32,448 bases of DNA from Cupriavidus sp. D384 (GTDB taxonomy: Bacteria > Pseudomonadota > Gammaproteobacteria > Burkholderiales > Burkholderiaceae): contig NZ_BBQI01000087.1 of NCBI RefSeq assembly GCF_001652915.1, positions 1 to 32,448 on the forward strand, given 5' to 3'. The notes beneath the pieces are model-generated. The model was not told the DNA's origin, did no database searches, and saw only the letters and a list, made by a program, of their open reading frames with translations. Both the position numbers and the translations under genes were made by a program. How positions within the stretch are numbered: position 1 is the first letter of the stretch; every line of letters begins with the position of its first letter. This document shows, one piece after another, positions 1-8,411 of the stretch.

Positions 1-240
1 CGCAATCTTGTGCGTGGGCAGGCCGATGGTCTCGTTGCCGTTGATCTTGATCGATCCCTTGCGCGCGCCGGTCAGGCCCATGATGGCGCGCATGGTGGTG
101 GTGCGGCCCGCGCCATTGCGGCCCAGCAGCGTCACCACCTCGCCACGGTTCACCGTCAGGTCCACGCCGTGCAGGATGTGCGATTCGCCGTACCAGGCGT
201 GCAGGTCCTTGATTTCGAGTGCGGGAATATTCGCGGTCAT
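1..240 (-). CDS. livF: Branched-chain amino acid ABC transporter ATP-binding protein LivF, 3' end missing
   Basis: This is the N-terminal 80 residues of a LivF-type ATPase; the gene runs off the left edge of the window. LivF pairs with LivG on the cytoplasmic face of the LivHM permease to drive uptake of leucine, isoleucine, valine or related amides. The start ATG (238-240) overlaps the livG stop by one base (TGATG), so the two are translationally coupled. A Walker A loop is visible at residues 40-48 as GRNGAGRTT: the usual invariant Lys is Arg (R46). Signature, Walker B and switch His lie outside the window. The family call is secure from the start motif and the coupling to livG; the substrate is not shown by sequence. 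Confidence 0.9.
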   Translation of the reverse strand, partial: MTANIPALEIKDLHAWYGESHILHGVDLTVNRGEVVTLLGRNGAGRTTTMRAIMGLTGARKGSIKINGNETIGLPTHKIA

Positions 241-1013
241 CAGTGCGCTCCCTGCAGTTCGGCATCGGCGGTGCCCATATAGGCTTCCATCACGCGTGGG
301 TCCTTCGACACTTCGGCGTACGGCCCTTCGGCCAGGATGGCGCCCCGCTGCAGCACCGTGATCTTGTCGGCAATCGACGACACCACGTTCATGTTGTGCT
401 CGACCATCAGGATGGTGCGGCCGGCGGAGACCTTCTTGATCAGCTGCGTCACGCGGTCCACGTCCTCGTGGCCCATGCCCTGCGTGGGTTCGTCCAGCAG
501 CATCAGCTCGGGCTCCATCGCCAGCGTGGTGGCGATCTCCAGCGCGCGCTTGCGGCCATACGGCAGGTTGACGGTGGTGGTCTCGGCGAACTCGGTCAGG
601 CCCACCTCGTCCAGCAGCGCCATGGCGCGCGCGTCGAGCACGTCGAGCGACCGCTCGCTGCGCCAGAACTGGAACGCGGTGCCCAGCTGGCGCTGCAGGC
701 CGATGCGCACGTTCTCGCGCACGCTCAGGTGCGGGAACACGGCGGAAATCTGGAACGACCGGATCACGCCGCGCCGCGCAATCTGTGCGGGCTTCTCGCG
801 CGTGATGTCGATGCCGTTGAAAAGGATGGTGCCCGTGGTGGGCTCCAGGAATTTGGTGAGCAGGTTGAAGCAGGTGGTCTTGCCCGCGCCGTTCGGTCCG
901 ATCAATGCATGGATCGAGCCGCGACGCACGCGCAGGTTGACGTCGCTCACCGCAGTGAACCCCTTGAATTCCTTCGTGAGGTTCTTCGTTTCCAGGATGA
1001 TTTCCTGAGTCAT
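240..1013 (-). CDS. livG: Branched-chain amino acid ABC transporter ATP-binding protein LivG
   Basis: A 257-residue ABC ATPase of the LivG type, the normal family length. It has Walker A GPNGAGKTT near residue 40, a Q-loop, a diverged signature LPYGRKRALEIA where many ABC proteins have LSGGQ, Walker B LMLLDEPTQGMG, and the switch His in VEHNM. I chose ATG 1011-1013 because AGGAG sits 4 bases upstream; an in-frame ATG nine codons earlier (1040) has no such site and would add MQQEGGQET. The gene is followed by livF with a one-base overlap. No permease gene (livH, livM) lies upstream; those must be downstream beyond the left edge or elsewhere. Substrate is inferred from family membership only. 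Confidence 0.92.
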   Translation of the reverse strand: MTQEIILETKNLTKEFKGFTAVSDVNLRVRRGSIHALIGPNGAGKTTCFNLLTKFLEPTTGTILFNGIDITREKPAQIARRGVIRSFQISAVFPHLSVRENVRIGLQRQLGTAFQFWRSERSLDVLDARAMALLDEVGLTEFAETTTVNLPYGRKRALEIATTLAMEPELMLLDEPTQGMGHEDVDRVTQLIKKVSAGRTILMVEHNMNVVSSIADKITVLQRGAILAEGPYAEVSKDPRVMEAYMGTADAELQGAH

Positions 1014-1322
1014 AGTCTCCTGCCCGCCCTCTTGCTGCATGCCGGGTTGTGCCCGGCTACTGACAATGGTTCGAACTGCGGCGCTTTGTCGCCATGTTTG
1101 CCGCTTTAGATATAGGTGGGAACGGTGCGGCTACCGTGGATGCCGGTGCGCGAAGTGAAGGCTGCGGCACCGTATACCGGCGACTATTGTGTGCGCCTGC
1201 TGCGTCGCAAAACATCGGGGTTTGCACTAGGCTTAATACATTAACGACGTGACGGCAATCCGATGTGCGAAGCCGTACCGACGTCTGCGGGCATCGGCTT
1301 CGCCAGGTATCGTGGAAGACCC
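1014..1322. other. Intergenic region between the GMC oxidoreductase and livG
   Basis: About 309 bp without a convincing gene. It contains a 6-bp hairpin (GCCGGG/CCCGGC, 1041-1057) in the presumed livG leader and one isolated GTATAC site at 1172-1177, the same hexamer that is clustered at 25821-26502. Open frames here run on into neighbouring genes in other frames and look non-coding. I found no clear sigma-70 promoter for livG. Confidence 0.5.
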
Positions 1323-2990
1323 TTACGCCGGAACTGACGTGACGATTTCCGGTGCGTTTGCTGCACCGCTCGCACGCGCCTTGCGATCGGCACGGATCAT
1401 GTCGCTGGCCCGCTCCGCGATCATGATCGTGGGCGAGTTGGTATTGCCCGATGTGATCAGCGGCATGACCGAAGCATCCACCACGCGCAGGCCGGCAATG
1501 CCGCGTACGCGCAGCCTGTTGTCGACCACCGCGTCGGCATCGTCGCTGGTGCCCATGCGGCAGGTGCCCACCGGATGGAAGATCGTGGTGCCGATGGCGC
1601 CGGCCGCTTCCGCCAGCTGCTCGTCGGTCTGGAACGCCGGGCCCGGCAGCCATTCGCTGGGCTGGTATGGGGCCAGCGCCGGCGATGCCACGATGCGTCG
1701 CGTCAGGCGAATCGAATCGGCGGCCACCTTGCGGTCGGCTTCGGTCGACAGGTAGTTCGGTGCGATCAGCGGGGCGCGGCGGAAGTCCGGATTGTCGATA
1801 TGCACGCTGCCGCGGGACGTGGGCCGCAGGTTGCACACGCTGGCAGTGAAGGCGTTGAAGTCGTGCAGCGGATCGCCGAACTTGTCCAGCGACAGCGGCT
1901 GCACGTGGTATTCGACGTTGGCGCGGGCGTGGCTGTCATCGCTACGCGCAAACGCGCCCAGCTGCGACGGCGCCATGCTCATCGGCCCACTCTGGTTGAA
2001 CGCGTACTGCAGCCCGATGCCGAGCTTGCCCCACCACTTCGACGCACGCGTATTGAGCGTGCGCACGCCCTGCACCTTGATGACCGTGCGCAGCTGCAGG
2101 TGGTCCTGAAGGTTTTCGCCCACGCCTGGCAAGGCATGCCGCACGCGGATGCCCAGCGCCTGCAGCCGTTCCGGCTGGCCGATGCCCGACAGTTCGAGCA
2201 GTTGCGGCGAATTGATGGCGCCGGCGGCCAGGATCACTTCCTCCGTGGCGCGCGCTTCCAGCTGCTGGCCGCCGCCCAGGTATTGCACGCCGGTGCAGCG
2301 CCGGCCGTCCGGCGAATCGAAGACCAGGCCGCTGACCTGGGCCCCGGTGACGATGGTCAGGTTGGGCCGATCCGACGCCTTGCGCAGGAATGCCTTGGCC
2401 GTGTTCCAGCGAATGCCGCGCCGCTGGTTCACCTCGAAATAGCCCACACCGAAGTTGTCGCCGCGGTTGAAGTCGTCGGTGCGCGGAATGCCGGCCTGCT
2501 CGGCCGCGTCGATAAACCGCTCCAGGATGTCCCAGTGCAGCCGCTGCCCTTCCACCCGCCATTCGCCGCCGGCGCCGTGGAATTCGTTGGCGCCGCGATG
2601 ATGGTCCTCGCTACGCCTGAACAGCGGCAGCACGTTGTCCCAGCGCCAGCCGTCGTCACCGGCAATGCGCGCCCAGTCGTCGTAATCCTCGCGCTGGCCG
2701 CGCATGTAGATCATGCCGTTGATCGACGAGCAGCCCCCCAGCACGCGCCCGCGCGGATAGCCCAGCGAACGGCCGTTGAGGCCCGCCTCCGCCACGGTGC
2801 GGTACAGCCAGTCGGTGCGTGGATTGCCGATGCAGTACAGGTAGCCCACCGGAATATGGATCCAGTGATAGTCGTCCTTGCCACCGGCTTCGAGCAGCAG
2901 CACGTTGACGTCGGCGTCCTGCGTCAACCGGTTGGCCAGCACACAGCCGGCCGACCCGGCACCCACGATGATGTAGTCGTACGTCTCCAT
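1323..2990 (-). CDS. GMC-family FAD-dependent oxidoreductase (choline/alcohol dehydrogenase type)
   Basis: A 555-residue glucose-methanol-choline oxidoreductase, the length typical of BetA/AlkJ-like alcohol dehydrogenases. The N-terminal dinucleotide fold GAGSAG (residues 10-15) and E34 bind FAD; the first GMC signature lies around RGRVLGGCSSINGM. The C-terminal catalytic His is H472 in FHPVGTCRMG and its partner Asn is N516 in GNTNSP, the 44-residue spacing known from choline oxidase. The reaction is oxidation of a primary alcohol to the aldehyde with flavin as acceptor; the real substrate cannot be read from sequence, and I see no betB or betI beside it, so a role in glycine betaine synthesis is not supported. 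An AAGGA lies about 10 bases before the ATG. Transcription direction is the same as livGF, 309 bp apart, probably a separate unit. Confidence 0.9.
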   Translation of the reverse strand: METYDYIIVGAGSAGCVLANRLTQDADVNVLLLEAGGKDDYHWIHIPVGYLYCIGNPRTDWLYRTVAEAGLNGRSLGYPRGRVLGGCSSINGMIYMRGQREDYDDWARIAGDDGWRWDNVLPLFRRSEDHHRGANEFHGAGGEWRVEGQRLHWDILERFIDAAEQAGIPRTDDFNRGDNFGVGYFEVNQRRGIRWNTAKAFLRKASDRPNLTIVTGAQVSGLVFDSPDGRRCTGVQYLGGGQQLEARATEEVILAAGAINSPQLLELSGIGQPERLQALGIRVRHALPGVGENLQDHLQLRTVIKVQGVRTLNTRASKWWGKLGIGLQYAFNQSGPMSMAPSQLGAFARSDDSHARANVEYHVQPLSLDKFGDPLHDFNAFTASVCNLRPTSRGSVHIDNPDFRRAPLIAPNYLSTEADRKVAADSIRLTRRIVASPALAPYQPSEWLPGPAFQTDEQLAEAAGAIGTTIFHPVGTCRMGTSDDADAVVDNRLRVRGIAGLRVVDASVMPLITSGNTNSPTIMIAERASDMIRADRKARASGAANAPEIVTSVPA

Positions 2991-3078
2991 ATCCCTTGCT
3001 TCCTTTGCCGACCCTGAGGGCCTTTTGTTTTTCTTGTGGAATGCCGGGCATCATCGCACGACTTGGCAGCCCCCGTCG

Positions 3079-3990
3079 TCAGGGCTTTGCCGGAGTCTCC
3101 AGGTGCCGGTCCAGCCAGTTGGCCAGTGCCGCGAAGACCTCGCCACGCAGCGGTTCGGCCTCGTTGAAGATCTCGTGGAAGCCGGAATCGAACCAGGCCA
3201 TGTCGCGCAGCGCTTCCGGCGCGTTGTCAAAGAAGGTGCGGCTGCCCTGCGGATCGACGATGCTGTCGGCGCCGCCCACCAGCATCAGCATGGGCGCCTC
3301 CAGCCTTGGCGCGTCGGCCTGGGCCTGCGCCATGCCATGCAGGAAAGACTCCAGCACACTGGCGCTGATCGTCCCCTGCACCAGCGGATCGGTACGATAG
3401 GCCCGCGCCACTTCGGCATCGTGCGACAGCAGATGGGCGTCGATGGGATTCGGCACGCGCATACGTGGAACCAGCGCCAGCAGTACACGATGCAGCGTGA
3501 GCATACTGTTGGACAACCTCAACGCCAGCGCCGGCGACGACAGCACCAAGGCCCGGATCGGCCGCACGCGCGCCGTGGCAAAGCGCGCCGCCACCAGCCC
3601 GCCCATGCTGTGGCCCAGCACGATCGGCAATTCCTGCCATTGCCGCACTGCGGCATCGTGGATTTCGGCCAGATCGTCGAGATAGCTGTCGGGATGCGGC
3701 ACCACCATGCGGGGGCCACCGCTCGCGCCATGGCCCCGGTGGTCGTAGGCCCGCACGCGCAGCCCCAGCGCGCACAACGCGGCCGCCACATGCCCATAGC
3801 GGCCACTGTGCTCGGCCAGTCCGTGGACCAGCAGGACGGTACCAAGGGGGGCGGCAAAGCGCTGCGGGTCAGGCATCCAGGTACGCAGCAGCAATTCGGT
3901 GCCATCGCGCATGCGCTGGCGCGATTCGGCCGGCACGATGGATGCCGCCGGCGCGGACGCCAGGGCAAAGGCCGTCACAGGTTCGTTCAT
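3079..3990 (-). CDS. Alpha/beta hydrolase, monoacylglycerol-lipase-like
   Basis: A 303-residue serine hydrolase resembling monoglyceride lipase and lysophospholipases (Hydrolase_4). The oxyanion-hole motif VHGLAEHSGRY begins near residue 55; the nucleophile is S128 in GHSMG; the acid is D242 in VGGADSIVD; the base is H272 in FHEIFNE. A lid of about 60 residues follows the strand after the nucleophile. No signal peptide is visible, so it should be cytoplasmic. I chose ATG 3988-3990 because AAGGAGAG lies 6-7 bases upstream; the open frame extends 61 codons further but that part is low-quality sequence overlapping cueR. Likely substrates are monoacylglycerols or related esters (family knowledge). 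It lies 88 bp downstream of nothing shared: the copper genes end before it, and it seems to be transcribed alone or as read-through from cueR. Confidence 0.88.
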   Translation of the reverse strand: MNEPVTAFALASAPAASIVPAESRQRMRDGTELLLRTWMPDPQRFAAPLGTVLLVHGLAEHSGRYGHVAAALCALGLRVRAYDHRGHGASGGPRMVVPHPDSYLDDLAEIHDAAVRQWQELPIVLGHSMGGLVAARFATARVRPIRALVLSSPALALRLSNSMLTLHRVLLALVPRMRVPNPIDAHLLSHDAEVARAYRTDPLVQGTISASVLESFLHGMAQAQADAPRLEAPMLMLVGGADSIVDPQGSRTFFDNAPEALRDMAWFDSGFHEIFNEAEPLRGEVFAALANWLDRHLETPAKP

Positions 3991-4048
3991 CCCAATCTCT
4001 CCTTGTTGGGACCTGCTTGTCGTTATGCTGCTGCCTGCTTGTCTGCGC

Positions 4049-4456
4049 TCAGGAATGGCATGCCGGACAGTCCGATGCCATGTCCGACAGGATCGGGCAG
4101 TCTGGCCGGTCGTCGCCGCTGCAGGCCTCGGCCAGCGCCCGCAATGTGTCGCGCATGGCGGCCAGTTCGGCAATCTTGACCTCCAGTTCCGCCACGTGCC
4201 GCAGCGTCAGCGCCTTGACGTCGGCGCTGGCCCGGCCGCGATCATGCCAGAGCGACAGCAGGTTGCGAATCTCGTCGAGCGAGAATCCGAGATTACGGGC
4301 GCGCCGCACGAAGCGCAAGGTATGCACCGCGCGGTCGTCGTAACGGCGGTAGCCGCCCTCGGTGCGCGGCGGCGCGTCGACCAGGCCGATCGATTCGTAG
4401 TGCCGGATCATCTTGGCGGATACGCCCGAGGCGTCCGCCGCTTCTCCGATATTCAT
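4049..4456 (-). CDS. cueR: Cu(I)-responsive MerR-family activator CueR
   Basis: A 135-residue MerR-family regulator: winged helix-turn-helix (about residues 1-70), dimerisation helix (75-110) and metal loop. The two Cu(I) ligands fall at C112 and C120, and S77 is present, exactly the positions known for Escherichia coli CueR, so monovalent copper/silver sensing is well supported. The tail adds two more cysteines, C130 and C133 in CPAC. The start is ATG 4454-4456: AAGGAG is 5 bases upstream and the protein then begins MNIGEAA as in CueR; a GTG at 4462 would also be possible and would overlap the copA stop. The gene sits 2 bp after the copA stop, so copA and cueR form one operon and the regulator controls its own expression. 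In Cupriavidus metallidurans the equivalent genes are called cupA, cupR and cupC. Confidence 0.95.
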   Translation of the reverse strand: MNIGEAADASGVSAKMIRHYESIGLVDAPPRTEGGYRRYDDRAVHTLRFVRRARNLGFSLDEIRNLLSLWHDRGRASADVKALTLRHVAELEVKIAELAAMRDTLRALAEACSGDDRPDCPILSDMASDCPACHS

Positions 4457-4458
4457 CG

Positions 4459-6936
4459 TCACTCCTTTGCTTGCTTGCCGGCCAGCGGATGCCAGCGGCG
4501 CAGCAGCAGCGCGTTGCTGACCACGCTGACGCTGGAGAACGCCATCGCCGCGCCCGCCACCACCGGATTGAGCAGCCCCGCCACGGCCAGCGGAATGCCG
4601 ATCACGTTATAGATGAAGGCCCAGAACAGGTTCTGGCGGATCTTGCGCACCGTGCGGTGCGACACCGCCAGCGCATCGGCCACCAGCGCCGGATCGCCCC
4701 GCATCAGCGTAATGCCGGCCGCGTGCATCGCCACGTCGGTGCCGGTGGACATGGCGATGCCGACATCGGCCGCCGCCAGAGCCGGCGCGTCGTTGATGCC
4801 ATCGCCCACCATCGCCACCACGGCCTTGCCGTCCGCCCGCAGTGCCGTCACGCGAGCGGCCTTGTCTTCCGGCAATACCTCGGCCTGCACATCGTCCAGG
4901 CCCAGCACGCTGGCTACGCGGGCCGCCGCACCGGCATTGTCGCCAGTCAGCATCACGGTGCGGATGCCGGCCTCGCGCAGCCGTGCGATGGCGGCGGCGG
5001 CGCCCGGCTTGAGCGCGTCGCCGAATGCCACCAGCCCCAGCACGGTCTGCCGTCCGGCGTCGATCAGCCATGACACGGTACGCCCTTCGCCGCGCAGGCG
5101 TTCGGCATCGGCCTGCAGCGCACCCGCATCGGCGTTCAGCGATGCGCGCAGCCCTTCACTGCCCAGTTGCAGCACCTGCCCCGCCACCACCCCGGCAATG
5201 CCGCGGCCCGGCAGCGCGCGCACGTCGACAGCCACGGGCGCCGCGATGCCGCGCTCCGCGGCCAGCGTCACCACGGCACGCGCCAGCGGGTGCTCGCTGC
5301 CAGCCTGCAGCGCGGCCAGCTTTTCCAGCAGCGCGTTGTCGTTGCCATCGACGGCGTGCAACGCCACCACTTCGGGCTTGCCCACGGTCAGCGTGCCGGT
5401 CTTGTCGAAGGCCACGATCGACACGCGATGCGCCACTTCCAGCGCCTCGGCGTCCTTGATCAGGATGCCGGCACGCGCGCCGGCGCCCGTACCCGCCATG
5501 ATCGCGGTCGGCGTGGCCAGGCCCAGCGCGCAGGGGCACGCGATGACCAGCACCGCGACCGCGTTGAGCAGCGCCTGGCTCCAGTCGCCGACGATCACGC
5601 CCCAGCCCAGCAACGTCGCCAGCGCAATGCCCAGCACCACGGGCACGAACACCGCGCTGACCTGGTCCACCATGCGCTGGATCGGCGCCTTGGCCGCCTG
5701 CGCATGCTCCACCATGCGGATGATCCTGGCGAGCACCGTCTCGGCACCCACGGCAACGGTACGCGCCACCAGCAGCCCTTCGAAATTGATCGCACCACCG
5801 GTCAGGCGGTCGCCCGGCTGCTTGGGCACCGGCAGCGATTCGCCGGTCAGCATCGATTCGTCGGCATGGCTGTTGCCGGTCACCACCTCGGCGTCGACGG
5901 GAATCCGCTCGCCGGGCCGCACGATGATATCGTCGCCCACGCGCACCTCTGCCAGCGGCACGGTCTGCTCCGCGCCGTTACGGACCACGCGCGCCGTATC
6001 GGGGCGCAACGCGGCCAGCGCGCGGATGGCATCGGCGGTCTGGCGCTTGGCGCGCACTTCCAGCCATTTGCCGAGCCGCACCAGCGTGATCACCACCGCG
6101 GCGCTTTCAAAATAGAGATGGGGCATCGCGCCGGGCTCGGCATCGAACATCTGCCAGATCGACAACGCGTAGGCCGCCGATGTACCCAGCGCCACCAGCA
6201 GGTCCATATTGCCGGCGCGGGCGCGCACGGCCTTGTAGCCAGCCTTGTAGAAGCGCCAGCCGAACACGAACTGCACCGGCGTGGCAAGCAGCCATTGGAG
6301 CCAGCCCGGCAGCATCGCGTGGATGCCGAACCATTCCAGCACCATCGGCGCCACCAGCGGCAGCGACAACGCGGCGGAGATCACCACGGGCCACGGGCCC
6401 GACCAGAAATCGGCGCGCGCGTCCGTACCCGATGCAGCGGCCACCGCATCGGCCACCGCCTTCGCGCCATACCCGGCGCGCGTCACGGCAGCGGCAAGCG
6501 CCGTGGCATCGGCGGTGCCGCGCAGCACCGTCACCGTGGCACGCTCGGTGGCAAGGTTCACCTGGGCGTCCTGCACGCCCGGCACGGCACGCAGCGCGCG
6601 CTCCACACGGCCCACGCACGACGCGCAGGTCATGTCGGCGATCTCCAGTTCGATCTCGTCGCGCGGCACCTCGTAGCCTGCGTCGGCCACCGCCTGCGCG
6701 GCGGCAGCCAGGGCAGCCCCGCCTTCGGCATGGAGCGTGGCCTGCTCGGTGGCAAGGTTGACGGCCACGTCATGCACGCCGGGCACCTTCGCCAGCGCAC
6801 GTTCCACGCGGCCCACGCACGACGCGCAGGTCATGCCCTCGACGGGCAGGCGCCACTCGGCTGCCCCGGGCGCATTCCGGGCGGCATTCGATGTGGTGTT
6901 GGGGACGGGATTCAGGGAAGACGCAGGCGTGGACAT
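4459..6936 (-). CDS. copA: Cu(I)-exporting P1B-type ATPase CopA
   Basis: An 825-residue copper-efflux ATPase of the inner membrane. Two N-terminal heavy-metal domains carry MTCASC (cysteines 37/40 and 104/107). Eight membrane segments are expected; the transport site has CPC at 467-469, YN at 776-777 and M798 with SS 801-802, the set that defines Cu(I) pumps (P1B-1). The actuator loop has TGES at 364-367; the phosphorylated Asp is D511 in DKTGT; the nucleotide domain has H549-P550; the hinge is GDGIND at 711-716. It exports Cu(I), and probably Ag(I), to the periplasm. Expression is from the CueR-type promoter at 6976-7006, with cueR downstream. No strong ribosome binding site precedes the ATG. 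Length and motifs are complete. Confidence 0.97.
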   Translation of the reverse strand: MSTPASSLNPVPNTTSNAARNAPGAAEWRLPVEGMTCASCVGRVERALAKVPGVHDVAVNLATEQATLHAEGGAALAAAAQAVADAGYEVPRDEIELEIADMTCASCVGRVERALRAVPGVQDAQVNLATERATVTVLRGTADATALAAAVTRAGYGAKAVADAVAAASGTDARADFWSGPWPVVISAALSLPLVAPMVLEWFGIHAMLPGWLQWLLATPVQFVFGWRFYKAGYKAVRARAGNMDLLVALGTSAAYALSIWQMFDAEPGAMPHLYFESAAVVITLVRLGKWLEVRAKRQTADAIRALAALRPDTARVVRNGAEQTVPLAEVRVGDDIIVRPGERIPVDAEVVTGNSHADESMLTGESLPVPKQPGDRLTGGAINFEGLLVARTVAVGAETVLARIIRMVEHAQAAKAPIQRMVDQVSAVFVPVVLGIALATLLGWGVIVGDWSQALLNAVAVLVIACPCALGLATPTAIMAGTGAGARAGILIKDAEALEVAHRVSIVAFDKTGTLTVGKPEVVALHAVDGNDNALLEKLAALQAGSEHPLARAVVTLAAERGIAAPVAVDVRALPGRGIAGVVAGQVLQLGSEGLRASLNADAGALQADAERLRGEGRTVSWLIDAGRQTVLGLVAFGDALKPGAAAAIARLREAGIRTVMLTGDNAGAAARVASVLGLDDVQAEVLPEDKAARVTALRADGKAVVAMVGDGINDAPALAAADVGIAMSTGTDVAMHAAGITLMRGDPALVADALAVSHRTVRKIRQNLFWAFIYNVIGIPLAVAGLLNPVVAGAAMAFSSVSVVSNALLLRRWHPLAGKQAKE

Positions 6937-6975
6937 GGGCGGAATCCGGCAAGGCGCACGTGGCGCGACAACGGT

Positions 6976-7006
6976 ACTGTGGACCTTACCATCATTGGAA
7001 GGTCAA
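6976..7006 (-). promoter_or_regulatory. CueR-type promoter of copA-cueR (19-bp spacer)
   Basis: Read on the minus strand: -35 TTGACC (7006-7001), a 19-bp spacer, and -10 CACAGT (6981-6976). The spacer overlaps a dyad ACCTTCC-N7-GTAAGGT (7003-6983). Over-long 19-bp spacers spanned by a dyad are the hallmark of promoters activated by DNA untwisting by MerR-family proteins, and the half-site matches known CueR operators. Assignment to CueR follows from the adjacent gene. Confidence 0.85.
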
Positions 7007-7042
7007 GGTCGCCCGCGTTATTTCCGCGTCACCAGCGCGGGC

Positions 7043-7073
7043 TTGCGCTTCCCATGGTGGGAAGGTTCATACT
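7043..7073 (+). promoter_or_regulatory. CueR-type promoter of copZ (19-bp spacer)
   Basis: On the plus strand: -35 TTGCGC (7043-7048), a 19-bp spacer, -10 CATACT (7068-7073). The spacer contains the dyad CTTCC-N7-GGAAG (7048-7064), extended on the right to GGAAGGT, like the copA operator 45-60 bp to the left. The start codon of copZ follows at 7121. It implies that CueR switches on copZ separately from copA-cueR. Confidence 0.75.
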
Positions 7074-7120
7074 CCATCCGAAGTCGTTTCCGGTTCCAAT
7101 CATTCAGAAGGAGTCACACC

Positions 7121-7321
7121 ATGATCCAGTTCCAGGTCGAAGGCATGTCCTGCAACCATTGTGTCGGCGCGATCACCCGCGCGGTGCAGGCCGTCGATCC
7201 GGCCGCGCAGGTAGCCGCCGATGTGCCGGCCAAGTCCGTGAAGGTCGAATCGGGCGCGGATCGCCAGGCGCTGCAGCAGGCCATCGAGGAGGCCGGCTAT
7301 CCGGTGAAGTCGGTAGCCTGA
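7121..7321 (+). CDS. copZ: Copper chaperone CopZ (heavy-metal-associated domain)
   Basis: A 66-residue single-domain HMA protein. The metal loop is GMSCNHC near the N-terminus (cysteines 11 and 14), followed by the helix-strand pattern and a typical EEAGYPV ending of ferredoxin-like copper chaperones. It binds Cu(I) in the cytoplasm and passes it to CopA or to CueR. AAGGAG lies 8 bases before the ATG. The open frame extends further upstream but without a start site or family similarity. It is divergent from copA with its own CueR-type promoter and is followed by a strong terminator. The C. metallidurans name for this position is cupC. Confidence 0.94.
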   Translation: MIQFQVEGMSCNHCVGAITRAVQAVDPAAQVAADVPAKSVKVESGADRQALQQAIEEAGYPVKSVA

Positions 7322-7340
7322 GACCCGGCGCCGGCCATGA

Positions 7341-7366
7341 AAAAGGGCACCCGAAAGTGCCCTTTT
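7341..7366. terminator. Bidirectional terminator between copZ and ompW
   Basis: A perfect 10-bp stem AAAAGGGCAC / GTGCCCTTTT with a 6-base loop. The A-run on one side and T-run on the other make it usable on both strands: 19 bases after the copZ stop and 27 bases after the ompW stop. Confidence 0.88.
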
Positions 7367-7392
7367 CGCCATCCAGCCTGGTCCGCGAAGAA

Positions 7393-8118
7393 TCAGAACT
7401 TGTAGCCGACGTTCAGGTAGGTCACCACCGGATCGATCTTGATCTTGGTGTGCGACTCCACCTTGGCGCCATTGGCCAGCGTGGTCGTGAAGTGGGCCGT
7501 GGCCGAGATCGGCACGTACGACACGGAGAAGCCAACGAACCACTTCTCGGTGATGGCGTAGTTCGCACCGACGTTGAACACCGGGTTCCACGACGAGCTG
7601 GCGCTCGCGGTCATGGTAGAGCCCGGGCCGAATTCGCGCTGCACGAAGGTCTGGTTCGTGACGGTCTCGCCGGTGAACCAGGTGTAGTTCACACCAACGC
7701 CAACGTACGGGCGGAACTTGGTCTTGGCGTCGAAGAAGTGCCACTTCGCCACGATGGCCGGGCTCCACTGACGCACTTCGCCGAGCTTGCCGTACTGCGC
7801 ATAGCCCCGGTCGCCGCTGACATCGTGCTGGGGCGGAATGCCCACGACGAATTCGGCCGAAATGTTATCGGTGAAGAAGTGCCCGAACGTGAGACCGGCG
7901 GTGTCCGCGCCGTCGATCTTGGCACCGGTGTTCGGGCGCTGCACGCCGGCCGGACGGCCAGCGATCGAATCGATCGTCAGCAGCTGCGAGTCGCCCGTAG
8001 GCATCACGCGCATCCAGCCAAGGCTCACTACGTTACTGCCCGCGGACTGGGCCTGTGCGGCGCCAGCCATTGCCATGGCGGCACCCGCCATCAGCATGTT
8101 CTTATAGATCTTTTTCAT
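7393..8118 (-). CDS. ompW: OmpW-family outer membrane protein
   Basis: A 241-residue OmpW-family eight-stranded beta-barrel. Residues 1-23 form a signal peptide (KK near the start, alanine-rich core, AQA before the cut), and the chain ends in an aromatic residue (VGYKF) as needed for outer-membrane assembly. Alternating strands such as FRPYVGVGVNYTWF and WFVGFSVSYVPISATAHF are typical of the family. OmpW proteins form a narrow hydrophobic channel for small apolar molecules and are often tied to stress, iron or oxygen responses (family knowledge; no clear FNR box is visible here). AGAGGA lies 5 bases before the ATG. It is transcribed toward copZ and shares its terminator. About 290 bp upstream of the start are non-coding. 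Confidence 0.92.
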   Translation of the reverse strand: MKKIYKNMLMAGAAMAMAGAAQAQSAGSNVVSLGWMRVMPTGDSQLLTIDSIAGRPAGVQRPNTGAKIDGADTAGLTFGHFFTDNISAEFVVGIPPQHDVSGDRGYAQYGKLGEVRQWSPAIVAKWHFFDAKTKFRPYVGVGVNYTWFTGETVTNQTFVQREFGPGSTMTASASSSWNPVFNVGANYAITEKWFVGFSVSYVPISATAHFTTTLANGAKVESHTKIKIDPVVTYLNVGYKF

Positions 8119-8326
8119 TGTTCCTCTTACTCCATCCTCTTTCTTCTGAATACAGCCACTGCTGGCGGCAATTATCCTGCGCGGCTTGCACGGACTGTTT
8201 CAAACACGGGACGGGATGATAGAAGAAATGCCCTAAAGGCAGGGTTAACCCAAAAGACGGCGTGCGATTTCCGCGTTTTTGCATCCAAAACGACGCGTGA
8301 GCACAACGGTTCCGTTTCACAAATGA
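8119..8326. other. Non-coding region upstream of ompW
   Basis: This is the presumed ompW promoter region. The only clear element is a 10-bp palindrome GGGTTAACCC (8242-8251), which includes a GTTAAC hexamer (a GTWWAC site). Possible -10 elements occur on the minus strand, but none has a good -35 at the right distance. No gene is supported here. Confidence 0.4.
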
Positions 8327-8351
8327 AAAACCACTCTTCCTGAGTGGTTTT
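8327..8351 (-). terminator. Rho-independent terminator after the ornithine-cyclodeaminase-family gene
   Basis: A perfect 10-bp stem AAAACCACTC / GAGTGGTTTT with a 5-base loop. On the minus strand it ends in TTTTT, 60 bases after the stop of the gene at 8412-9383. Confidence 0.85.
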
Positions 8352-8411
8352 ATTGCTGCATAGCCGTTTTCTCAAACAAGCGTTCGGACTTTTCCCAGGG
8401 TCATGCCCGCG

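Noticed and set aside
8242..8251. FNR or other regulator site GGGTTAACCC upstream of ompW
   Set aside because: It is palindromic but does not match TTGAT-N4-ATCAA, and a 10-bp palindrome alone is weak evidence.
5167..8343. A 1058-codon open frame on the plus strand across copA, copZ and ompW
   Set aside because: It runs through three real genes and two regulatory regions and has no recognisable domain; it is due to the high GC content.
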